From positions 5,090,150 to 5,154,149 of the forward strand of contig NW_023503501.1 of NCBI RefSeq assembly GCF_014529535.1: a stretch of 64,000 nucleotides of DNA, read 5' to 3'. Below, one piece after another: positions 23,601-35,000 of the stretch. This stretch comes from Bradysia coprophila. Lineage: Eukaryota; Arthropoda; Insecta; Diptera; Sciaridae. The notes under the pieces are model-generated. The model made no database searches. It was given only the letters and a program-made list of their open reading frames with translations, and was not told the origin of the DNA. Position 1 is the stretch's first letter. The number at the start of each line of letters is the position of its first letter. A program made the translations under genes and the position numbers.

Positions 23601-24878
23601 CTAATATCGAATAACCTTTATCAAGCTGTGTCAACTTTGGTGAATAATTTTGGATGACCGAAGTAGATGATTTCGGCTAAACAAGAAATTCAAAAAAATC
23701 GGAGATAAATAAACAAAATACTTAATTTATAAACGGAAAAACGAATGCACCTATAAGGCGTTTAAATCTCCATAATTTTTAACTGACTTTTTTTTATAAC
23801 GTTTTGCCTTTTTTAATTTTATGTTTCACGTTTCCATCTGAATTATTGATTTTTTTTAAGTATTTGTATTGGTGGTTGTGTAATGTCGGAGATTTTTGGT
23901 GTAATTGGTTTTCATGCGTTGCTTAACTCTTTATTGAAATGTGAATATGAAATGTTCATTAATTGACCAGAATGGGGTTGAATATCCGAACCGAGATTTA
24001 TTTGTTTTATTCACTATGTTAAATTTCGAATATTTTGAATAACTTTTATGATCTTTGTGCTGCTTAAAACTGCTTCTTATAGTTATTATGAACGAATACG
24101 TCTTACAAACATCAAAAATTCAGGCTTGCTGAACTCGACTCTCATCGTCAAAAGAAAATAATAATATAAAACCGATGACCTGCCTGACCTTTGTATTTAA
24201 ATAAAAGCTTTTAGCAATTTGGCAATAGATTCGTATATAAATCCAACTAACTTTAAAGCTTATTATGTTAAGAAAACATAAAACAAGAATATAACCAACT
24301 AAAACGAATACTGGCTAACACGATCTTGCCGAGGGTGATACCACTATTTTGTGATTAACATGGTTAATCAATTAATCTGTTAATCAGAAACATAAGTTTT
24401 GTGAAATTCACTGAATCCAAACGGTTAGTCGGTGATTAACATTGATTAACCGCTATATTTCACGTTTATTTGTAGTTTTGCGACGATTCCCCCGGTCAAA
24501 TGTTGGTAAATCACCAATTCGTCATCATGTTAATCATGTTAATCACAATAATAAAAAAGAGTGGTTCGGATCTTGCACAGTAAAATATTTGTTTATAAAA
24601 TGAAGTAATAGATTTTCGATCAATTTCTTTTAATCTGCTACACATAGAGCGAAAACATTGAGCGATTTGATAACTAATATACTGTTGATTGACAAACAGC
24701 AGCGTCGTAAATCCTCACCGATTGTATTTTTCCCAATAAAATAAAGACCAGATCCAACTATTGGTATTTCCGGCAGAGCAGGCAAATGTCCAACGTATTT
24801 CATCATTCTTCGTTTATACAGATAAAATTTCATGAACAATATCGCAGCAACTGCACTTATCAGATAAAGGACAATCAT
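20614..24878 (-). CDS. Cytochrome P450, CYP4 clan (7 exons), duplicate copy 1
   Basis: An ER membrane heme monooxygenase. Minus-strand exons: 24878-24719, 22729-22538, 22479-22294, 22229-22160, 22103-21977, 21911-21332, 20801-20614. The sum is 1503 nt, giving 500 residues. The N-terminal anchor is MIVLYLISAVAAILFMKFYL, followed by the hinge HLPALPEIPIVG. The I-helix motif GGNETS is near 305-310. ExxR is EAMR near 363-366. The heme loop is FSGGGRNCIG, Cys near 444, split by the last intron. The Pro usual before Arg in the heme loop is replaced by Gly. AATAAA on the minus strand lies 34 bp after the stop. It is very close to the copy at 29021-36485, with the same exon boundaries. Compared with the + strand P450 it lacks four introns. 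It looks functional. Confidence 0.93.
22730..24718 (-). other. First intron of P450 copy 1
   Basis: This 2.0 kb intron contains a TTAATCA-rich MITE at 24340-24565. A block at 23064-23330 is related, in the opposite orientation, to the element at 35033-35315 in the first intron of the sister gene. Confidence 0.75.
24340..24565. repeat. MITE, ends ACCACT, TTAATCA-rich
   Basis: The left end reads ACCACTATTTTGTGATTAAC and the right end is its inverse with a small insertion. The inner parts are dense in GATTAA/TTAATC. Confidence 0.6.
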
Positions 24879-26200
24879 TTTCGCTTTATTTGCTTCACAC
24901 CCACCACAATCCAATTTTCTGATATTAACACAAAATTTGGTTATTATTAACAATGCACAAATAAAACAACACGCCACGCAGGTTAACTCATCGAATATCG
25001 AACCGCATTTAATCAGTCACATTAATGAACTGACTGAATGAAATTCATGGTACATCGGCGGAACGTTTAAATCCAATAAAATCGAAAAACTTTTTTCCAA
25101 TATTATGTGGTCACAGATATAGTCGCGTAGGTTTGATGAAGAAAGGCATAGTCGTCGAGATGAATTAGCGAAGTTTTTGAGTGAAATCAACACACCATAC
25201 ATCGCAGCGTCTGTAAAGAATTGAAAGACTATATGTGCGTGTATATCAGCAAGACACAAACTGAAGTGAGAAATCGCTTCAATTGCACGAGCATGCATAC
25301 ACTTTTTGTCATTTGTTACAAACTTGTTTTCTGTTTTATTGATGTATCTATCACATACAGCATTGTTGGATATCTCGAGTATTGTCCTGATCTTAGGTCA
25401 AATCATACCTACTAAACGTGTAATACAAATGTTCAAACTGACGTAAAGTCTTGGTTTTCATGTTTCCATTCAGGGTACAAGACAAGAAAAATATTGAAGC
25501 ATCTCTTCGTTGATGAAAACATTAGTATGTCTACCTACTTACTATACATTATCTCATGTCATCAACTTAAACCACTTGAAGAGATTCGGTAATTAAAAAT
25601 TTGGTCGGAGGTTTAGAAGAAAAAACGTTTTTTGCAGGCGTTTAAAACATTCATTTTTGACCGTTTGTTGGCTTTCTTCATTTTTATTTACATCAGTAAT
25701 AATAAGACGAATTGATGAAAAATTTCGTTATTTAAACCTAGTTCGAGTAAACACACAATTACCAGTCTTTTATGTCGGAGTATTGTAGTGTATTTTTTGC
25801 TGCTTTAATAGAATCGAAATCGCTCAATGCGTAGCCTTGAGATGATATTTTATTATCATTTGGTACGTGATCGTATTTAGTCATTTTCAACTCAATTTTA
25901 CGATAAATTAATTTCGACTTCCATTCATAGAAGTGATATAAGATACGAGTTTATGCTAATTTACCTTTTCAGATGAGTTGGTGCCATCAAAACATCTTTA
26001 AAAGGAGTTAATAAAAGAAAAAACGCTAATGTTCTTCTTAATTTTAAATTTCTTCACATTTAGATGGTTATACGGTTGGGATCGTTTCTAATTCAATTCA
26101 ATTCGTTCAAATTTGCTGAAATCCATCGAAATTTACTGAAAATTTACCGAATTTACGGAAATTCCGATTCAATAAATTTTAGGTAAAGTCGGTAGATCAT
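24879..26200. other. Upstream flank of P450 copy 1, duplicated at 36486-38230
   Basis: No gene is seen. Blocks here recur in the same order upstream of the sister gene. They include GAACCGCATTTAATCAGTCA near 25000, the ACCACTTNAAGNGATTCG stretch near 25570, the GCAGGCGTTNNAAACATT stretch near 25640, and TCAGATGAGTTG near 25970. The tandem duplication therefore included at least about 1.1 kb of upstream sequence and probably the promoter. Confidence 0.7.
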
Positions 26201-26617
26201 AATACCAATAATAAGGCCTTTAAACTTACAACTTAACAATTACGTGGCCACTAGTCGCTCACTTTATGCACTAAGAAATGCTGAATACTCATTATGCGCT
26301 GAAAGGCATCAATAAGATTCTTTCAGATCGGCTTTACTCAATTAGGCTTAGTGAGTAATCACCAATACTAAATTACTTCAACGAACACTTACAACACAGC
26401 ACTACACCAATGAATACTAGGCCCCAACTTTTGGGCGGGTCGGGTCCTTTGACTGACAATTTTATAAATATATTTTTATATTTGAAAAAATTCATTTTAT
26501 TTTTCGTTGTCAAACTTCCGAAGCATCACAAATCACCGAAGCATCACAAAAACCTTCGGCCGAGTCAAAATTCTTTGGAAAAGTACTTTTTGTATTCTCA
26601 ATTTCGATCAACCATAA

Positions 26618-27717
26618 TAAGGCTTACTATCGGGTCAGGTCAACCTGAACATTTCAGGTCAGGTTAATTAAAATCATGACCTGAAATGACCTGAAACCTG
26701 AATTTGACCTGATAACTTGACCTGAATATTATCAGGTTGACCTGAAATTTTTCTAGTTTTTTCTAAATTAGTTTTGTTAATATGAAATCGAAAAAGCAAT
26801 TGATTCCTGATAAGGCCTATTATTAGGCTTTTATTGTCGCAGAGCGGACATGTCTTTGTAAACAAACCCAAAGGTACGGAAAGTCGTACAATCTTCACTA
26901 GGATCATTAGCTTCACTTCGAACATTTTACATTTTTTTATGGGCTCAGGAAGTAACTTCTAGGACTGAAAGCTCCTATCAGCTAACCTGATAAGGTTTAA
27001 TGACTCGTTGATGCCTATAAAAATTTAAAATGTTCAAAGTGTCGATACCTAATAAAGATTGTGCGACTTTTATGGATGATTTGCGTTCCTATTCAGAGGC
27101 TTAATTCGCGAAACAAATTATTTTTTCGTTTCTTAAGTTCACTTTGATATTACAGAGAAATTGGTTAGAGAACTACCCTGGAAAGGTGAATATTGTGGGC
27201 TCAGGAACCACCTATGCGCCAGCTTATTATGTAAAGTACATGACCAATATCAGGGTACATTTCAGAACTTGCATTCTAATCACTTAACTCTAATCTGTTG
27301 GTCTGTTGGTAAATTATAACGTCAAAAACCACAGACAATAATCAAAAGTCTCTACATTACAATGGCAATTATGTGAGTACGAATGAAGGATGTTTCGTAA
27401 ACATAGTAAAGCTTGAATGATTTCTGGCTCGATGGAACATCTCGTCAGCGTTAGAATATCAGCTCCAGCCACAGGAACTGATGTGAGGACAAGAAAACAC
27501 GAGTCATGCGACTGAGGCAGTTGAAAATGGAATTAAATACGAAAATGTATTTCGGATTAACGACTTTTATTGAAGACTTTGATTTTTTCTAAAATTCAAC
27601 TTCAGGTCATCAGGTCATTTCGGGTTATTTCAGTTCATGACCTGAAAACTCAGGTCAGGTCAGGTCAAAGTCAATTTCTATTTCAGGTCAACCTGACCTG
27701 ACCTGTGGTAAGCCTTA
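26618..27717. mobile_element. Non-autonomous hAT-like element, 1.1 kb
   Basis: The ends are TAAGGCTTAC and its exact complement GTAAGCCTTA. An 8-bp duplication AACCATAA flanks it at 26610-26617 and 27718-27725. Both subterminal regions (26632-26757 and 27600-27705) are packed with direct and inverted copies of GACCTGA/TCAGGTC. There is no long open frame. The 8-bp duplication suggests the hAT superfamily. Confidence 0.82.
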
Positions 27718-27725
27718 AACCATAA

Positions 27726-29020
27726 ATCATAAATTAAATACAACGATGAGTGTTTATTATTTTGTTTCATCTTCTTATTGTTAACGTTAATTAGAAGTAA
27801 GTGATGCGAATGTAGAACGATTTTAGAAAACTCTTTCACTTTGGTACAAAATAAAAAAGTACGATGGCTATCTATATGATGTTCTTCTCTTATACATATG
27901 TACCAAAAGGAAGTCCCTCGATACTTACTACAATCATGAAAAAAATATCACGACTTGTGGGAATTATGGCCCTCACTTCGCTCTGGTCGCAAACTTCACA
28001 CTCGTGCGAGCCTTAAAATTTTCTGTTTGATTGCTTTTTAGTGTCATTCCATACGAATAACGATTCAGAAATTGGTTTTTCATCAAAGCAATCTTTTTCA
28101 ATTGATTGAATTTCCAACCGTGTAAAATACTGTTTTTCTTGAATACCTTCCAGACCCTTCATCCCATATAGCCCATCTTCTAACTTCGATAACATCAGTA
28201 ATTGGATTCTGCGTCGATTAAAAAAAAAATTAGTAATTGGTTGATGATTACTCACGTTGTTATCGTGTTTACGAGCAAAATATTGGGACAAACAATTCCG
28301 TTTCTCATCACATTTCATACAACCTTTGGGACAAACATTTTAGGGTATTTTCCGACATAAGACCCTGACTTACAGTCAAGGGAATAAACTACCAGGTATG
28401 TAGAACATATCGATTTAAAAAACGGATTCAAACGCGCTCATTTTCATATTATTTTGACATGAGTAATGAATACGATCTACCTATCGGCCATACCTACTGT
28501 GGACGTACATTCATTGCTAACCACAGCATTAACACTTGTACATGTCAAAGCCTGTGACTCCTGCCTGTACGAAAGAAGTGGAAAGCCTATTCTGATAACT
28601 TCAGCGTCCAAATATTTTTTACGTTAATGCAGTCTATGATCAGTCTAGATGATCTGTGGTTACGAATAAAAGAGCTTTTTGAAAAGTGTTAAGACGGATC
28701 AACACAACGCTAAATTGTAGCCTAAATCTGTGCGAAAAAATAATATATTTTGGATGATAACTTCGTATTTTATTTTGCTTTTAACGAGTAGGAATACCGC
28801 CCTCCTCTTTAGGTGAATTATTGGATGAATTTTTCCATGAAAAATTTGACATTAGACCATACCTATAGAGTATACTTTCATTGAGATTTTCCGTTGTGTC
28901 CGTCCGTCGATGCAGTACACATTACATTCGGAGAACTAATGGTTGATGTAACTAAATGCAAAATTATTTAAAAAAAAAAACATTTTATTTTTACACTTAA
29001 ATTATGCCACACCACAATCA
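27726..29020. other. Intergenic region downstream of P450 copy 2
   Basis: Apart from the weak coding fragment at 28098-28335, I see no gene or clear element. Confidence 0.4.
28098..28335 (-). other. Possible two-exon coding fragment, Cys-rich
   Basis: A minus-strand segment from about 28330 to 28256 (CMKCDEKRNCLSQYF) ends at a good donor GTGAGT. An acceptor before 28208 opens a second segment in phase, with VIEVRRWAIWDEGSGRYSRK, stopping at 28098-28100. I recognise no family and no upstream exons. This may be a fragment or chance. Confidence 0.22.
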
Positions 29021-32000
29021 TCAATATTTTTCGCGTCTTTCAATGGTCACCATATGACGATTCTCGATTTTCAATAATATTTCGAATTTTGTGACGATGT
29101 CCTCAAGCCTAAGATGTGTGGAAAATTTGTACTGTCTCATAATGGCAGACAGGAAGATCTTCATCGACATCCAGGCGTATTTAATTCCGATGCAATTTCT
29201 TGCACCACCTGAAACGAATCGAATTAATTCGCAAATAAGTTGACGTGTAAAATGGATTTAATGTATCAAAGGGGCAAGGATAAAGGAGGGTGATATATTT
29301 AGATGATGGAGTCTACCGAAGAGATGCAAAACTTGTACGCCATCGTCTTCCCATATCTTCCACTAATAAAGAAATGGTAGAGGCTAAAATTATCGAAAGT
29401 ATCTCTTAAAATTTTACCTGAAAAAGGTAGATACGAGTATGCGTGTCTCGAAGCGACTTTCTCGGGTAGAAAATTATCCGGATCGAACAAGTCCGCATTT
29501 GGTCCCCACACTTCCTTATTGCGATGTAAATGATGGCATGACAATATTAGCATCGTTCCCTTCGGAACTATACAATTGCTTAATTGCACATCATCTGTCG
29601 TCTGTCGACCCATAAACGGACCAACCGGGAATAGTCTCATTGATTCTTTGACACACATTTCAAGGTAAACCAATTTTGCCAAAATTTCGGCATCAGATAG
29701 AGACGTTTGAGTCTCGTGACAATCTTTAATCTCCTGGAAAGCTTTTTCCTGTACTTCCGGATGCATAGCCAACATCAAGATAATGTGTGACATTGTAAGC
29801 GCTGTTGTGTCGTTGCCAGCCACTAACATGCTAATTATTTGATCATCAAGCAATTTATCGTCAATGAGCTTTTTGTGATGCAATTTGAACAGTTCATTGA
29901 CAAATATTTGTGGAGTGGAAAAGAATTCGTCTTCCTTGAGCTCGTCATTATTTTCGAAATATTTTTTCTCGTAAAATTCCTTTTCTTTGAGTTTTCGTAT
30001 CTGAAAAAAGTCGAAAACAAATCGTAGGTTGTTGAGTCGTATATCAATCAAAGAAAACAAAATTGGTCTAAAGCGTACAGATTGTGGAATTTCGTAAACA
30101 TGAGGCGCTTCCCGTCTGAAGATCTTGTAATCATTGGTCCACTTATAAATCCATTGTGGGTGTAACCAGAATTTTAACATCCTATTTGCAACTAGTGTAG
30201 TTTGACTGAAAGGACATAAATCTTTTAAAATCAATCTTCTCTATGTTAAGGATCGACATGACTGATGGCTATAAAATCAAACGTACGATTCCATTGTTTC
30301 CAACATTTTCACATTTTTATTGCTTTGAAAATCCAAATCGACACCGATAGTTGTTGCTGCAAAACGTTTTTTTCATGATAAAGTCCACGATACCTCAACC
30401 TTATAATTACAGAACGGTAAGAAGAACTTACAACAAACCGTTTCCAAAGTGCAAGCATAAAATTGTTTGCTGATATCGAATGCTTCCTCGCCCACCTTTT
30501 TGCCTAACACTTCCGCTAAAATTCGAGCTTTATCATTGAAAATGGGAATGAAAGACAGCAAAATTTTATTATTAAACGTTGGATTCAAAAGCTTCCGCTG
30601 GGGTTTCCATATATGTACTGAAATAAAGCAAAATTATAATTCGATTCAGACCTATATTAGCATTCATAACCGACATGGTGCTGTAAATAATCCGATATTG
30701 TCATCCATAAAGCTATACAAATAGGGTTTGGCAAGACACTTCGGCGATAGCAGTACTGTTTGAACATCTTCTGGTCTGCCCAGAAAAACAGCCAAAAAAG
30801 GACCAAGCCAAAATCTGCATGGTGTCTCAAACATTTCGGTGGTCATGCATAGCATATCCATGATCTCTGAAAGCAATAATTGTAAAGTCGTTTATTCAAT
30901 ATTTCTGTGTTGTTCTGAAATTATGAGAATGGAGGTTAACGACACTGGCTACGAGCTAGTTATGCTAGTTATGGGCTCTGAAAGAGAACGATGAATGGTA
31001 CAACTCTGTGGGTTGGAGAGACAAAACCAGCAAAGCAGGAAGATTTCGTTAGAATTTCTTCTGTTCTCTGTCTACCGAAACACTAAAGTTACATTTAAGT
31101 GAAAATGACAAACGATACGCAAAACTACAACGTGGCTTTCTTCACAAGTTCTTAATACAAAGTCAACGAAAATAAAAGTGTCTGATCTAGCACACAGTTG
31201 TTGCAAAAGTTAATACCGAATCACTTAAATGGAAATATTGAACAATAAGTGAAGAGTTGTTATGGTTGTTATTAAAGTAGATCGGCAGATTCGATACATT
31301 AAATCATCATTTCTGGTATGTCATTAAAACTTTTGTCAGTGGTCCAATGCCACCGTTAATAAAACGACCATTGAATGACACATACTTCCAATTCAATGAC
31401 TAACGATTACATCATAAGAACAGCAAATGTCAGTGAAATTTCGACGTGCATTTGCTTCACCTGGTCATGTCATACAATCAATGTAAAAACCGTGTAAGTG
31501 CTTTTGATTGTATTAGCTGAAATACGGCTGAAGCAAATTCAGGTCTAAATTGAACTGACGTCCACTGTAATTTCTAATCTACCACCTCCTTTGACCTACA
31601 TATTTGCACCGATTGAATTGGTATTAAGTACGACCATAAATAAGCTGCAAACTCTTCGCGTGAATGACTTTGTTGTTGAAAATGGAACATCAGATCAAAG
31701 TGTAACACACAGATAAGAGATTTTTTAAGAGATTTGTCGACATCGATCATACATTCGCGTGATATATTATTAATGATAGTTAACCTGTTACAGACGGCAA
31801 TCATATGACCAGTATTATTATCAGGTCTATTCATAGAGTTACACTTGAGAGGTGCCAAGGTGGCGCTGTCAGTATTTAAACATGTCTGGTTTCCCATATA
31901 ATTTTGTGGTTACCTTTGATCGACAGCGCCATCATGAACACGTCTGGTTTTCCATATAATTTTGTGGTTTCCTTTGATTGACAGCGCCACCATGCCACCT

Positions 32001-35000
32001 CTCGAGTGTAACTCTATGGGTCTATTACTTCCATCAAAGTATTTTTAATCTGTTGATTTCAAATCTTGTACTTCAATTTTTTTAACATGCATTTTACTAT
32101 ATAAACGACCATATTACCCAGAGCCTGTCATTATTTTTGTCGTCGTTATCGATAACAGATGAATAGCCGTATGTGACAGGTTAAATCTTATCGTCGATTG
32201 GAGGTATTTATTTGGTGAACATGCCTGGATACGAAATCTTTAACATCATTAGGTTTGACATTTATTGTGCACAATGCTGTTTAAGAATCCATGTTCTCTT
32301 GTGTTAACACAAGCTAAAGCTCGCTTATTTTTGCCTATCGTTGTCTCTTCGATAAGAGATTGTATAGTTGTCTCTAAAAATGTACATATGTTACAGTGAC
32401 TACGTGTTCTGACCGTTCGGTTCGCATTCGAAAGTATAATATACTTGGTGCTAATATCCAAAGATTTTTCTTTCTGAGTTTCTTAGATATTATTTAGAAA
32501 ATGTAAGAACGAGTAGCGTATTACTGACATTAGCTGCTTTGTTCGTGGTTCTTTTATAAAAAAAATTTTACGGTCAATTTGAAAAATAATTAAATTAAAA
32601 ATTCTGTTAAAGAAATAAGACGAAGAAAAATTGCTGTCAATTACTTGTCAATAGTTTGTTTAAACTAACAATAGATGGCCATCAACTTGTTCGTTAATAA
32701 CGTTTCAGAAACGGCTAGTCATCGGCAATCGACTACAACGACGTAAAATAAGCGATTAGTTTGGGATAGTCGAACTAAACAAGAACAAGATTTGGTAATC
32801 TATCACTAAGCGATAGTTAAAACAAAAGAATTAAACAGATTAAATCGCTTGCCGTTCACAAAGACGAGTACCCAGTTCGTGAAAAATGGTTGAAAACTAG
32901 CATACAGTCCACAAGGTTAAAAGTGTGTAATTACAGTCCATATAATTGTTTTAATGAAATACAAAATTATGCTGCTTTTCAGTCGTTTTTCAGCCCTCTT
33001 AGAAATTTAACACTAACTGCTGGTTAGTTAACGGAATAGTTCTTTTACTTTACTATCCCACTCCATATGAAATACAATGCTTTATTGCATGCGAGAAAAC
33101 GAGACAACAACATTAGCGTGAATGACAGCTAACGAGTAATTTCTGATTTAGAGCTCTAGGTAAGTAATTTTTCTGTCACAACATCACTCGAATGCAATAA
33201 AAGTATGTACCTCGGGCTACGGTACAATGGTCGATGCGGTACAATGGTCGATGCGGTACAATGGTCTATGGTCGAGTCGATAGTCAATGGTCGAGTCGAT
33301 GGTGAAATAAAGACAATGGTCCACATTACGAATTCAGTGGGAGCCGACAACATGAAAGTTAAGTGGGAGTATTGGATTCATGTACGAGTTATATGAATTG
33401 AGTGGGAGTGTTGGAGCTATACAATTAATATAACTCGTTCAAGTCGAACACTAGAATAGTAGCCTAATGAAATGGATATCAACGTAGTAGGCTTAGAATT
33501 AGGTATAAATACGATGCTTTGTTCATAGAACAAGTCACTCTCTAATAAACGTTCAAAGTGTGAACATCTTAGTTTTATTAGAAGTCCGGATTGGAATCCG
33601 TGAAATTCCAACAGGTTATGGGGCCCAGACATATTGAACTGAGGCAATTAATCTGCAGCGCCAGTTTGCACTGGAAGGGGTGTCAATAACACTCGCTGTA
33701 CGATTGAATTGTGGTTGGTATGTGATCTGTGGAAAGTTGTGGCACCGTTAAGTGCAAGCGAATGTAGCTACGCTACAAGACCGGTGGCGGAGTAAAATTC
33801 CAAGTATGGCGGTTAGTATGTCGTTTCGTCTGAGGAGGCAGTCGCAGTGTGGTGGCAGTAAACTCCAAGTATGGCGGTTAATATGGCATCGTTTCGTCTG
33901 AGGAGATGGTCACTGGCAAACTGGGTGAGCAGTCAAATCTCACATGGTTGCATGAGGTCAATGATGGGTTGCTGATGGGTAGCAACAGAGAATTCATTGG
34001 TAGCAACAGCGAATGACTGAGTGGGCAGTATATCCCTCAGTAGCGGTAAATTCCAAGTATGACGTGGATTTCGTCTGCGGAGCTAGTCACAACTGGGTGA
34101 GTGGTCCAATCTCACAAGGAGCTGAGTGGTCAGCCAAGACTGGGTGAGCACTTCGATCTCACAAGCAATACAATGGTCGATGCGGCACAATGGTCGATGC
34201 GGTACAATGGTCGATGAGGTAAAATGGTCGATTCAGTACAAATGGTCGATGCGGTACAATGGTCGATGCGGTACAATGGTCGATGCGGTACAATAGTCTA
34301 TGGTCGAGTCGATAGTCAATGGTCGAGTCGATGGTGAAATAAAGACAATGGTCCACATTACGAATTCAGTGGGAGCCGACAACATGAAAGTTAAGTGGGA
34401 GTGTTGGATTCATGTACGAGTTATATGAATTGAGTGGGAGTGTTGGAGTTATACAATTAATATAACTCGTTCAAGTCGAACACTAGAATAGTAGCCTAAT
34501 GAAATGGATATCAACGTAGTAGGCTTAGAATTAGGTATAAATACGATGCTTTGTTCATAGAACAAGTCACTCTCTAATAAACGTTCAAAGTGTGAACATC
34601 TTAGTTTTATTAGAAGTCCGGATTGGAATCCGTGAAATTCCAACAGGATTGACCTAAAAATTGGATATCAAATTACTTCATTTGTATAGCAATGTACCAT
34701 TGTTTTGAGCTCCTTTAGCATTGACATAAATAGTCAAGCTTGCATTTATTTGAAATCGTGAATAAAAATCGGAAAAAATGGTAAAATTGAGCTAAACCGT
34801 GATTTCCCGCACCCTCTTGCTAAATTTTCCTTGAAATTTTATCGATTGAAGTGTAAAAGTTTTTAAAAAAATATTTTGATGTCAGCTCTTTTCGCATTAT
34901 TGTTACAAAATATTAAACTTGCATTTGCTACCCATTTTCTTTGATTGGTTCAAAACAATAATAGGACAATTCCCGACCCGAGTTTAAACTTTTATACTCG

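Noticed and set aside
33417-34643. Two near-identical minus-strand open frames (76 and 64 codons)
   Set aside because: They are antisense frames of the two LTR copies and are explained by LTR identity.
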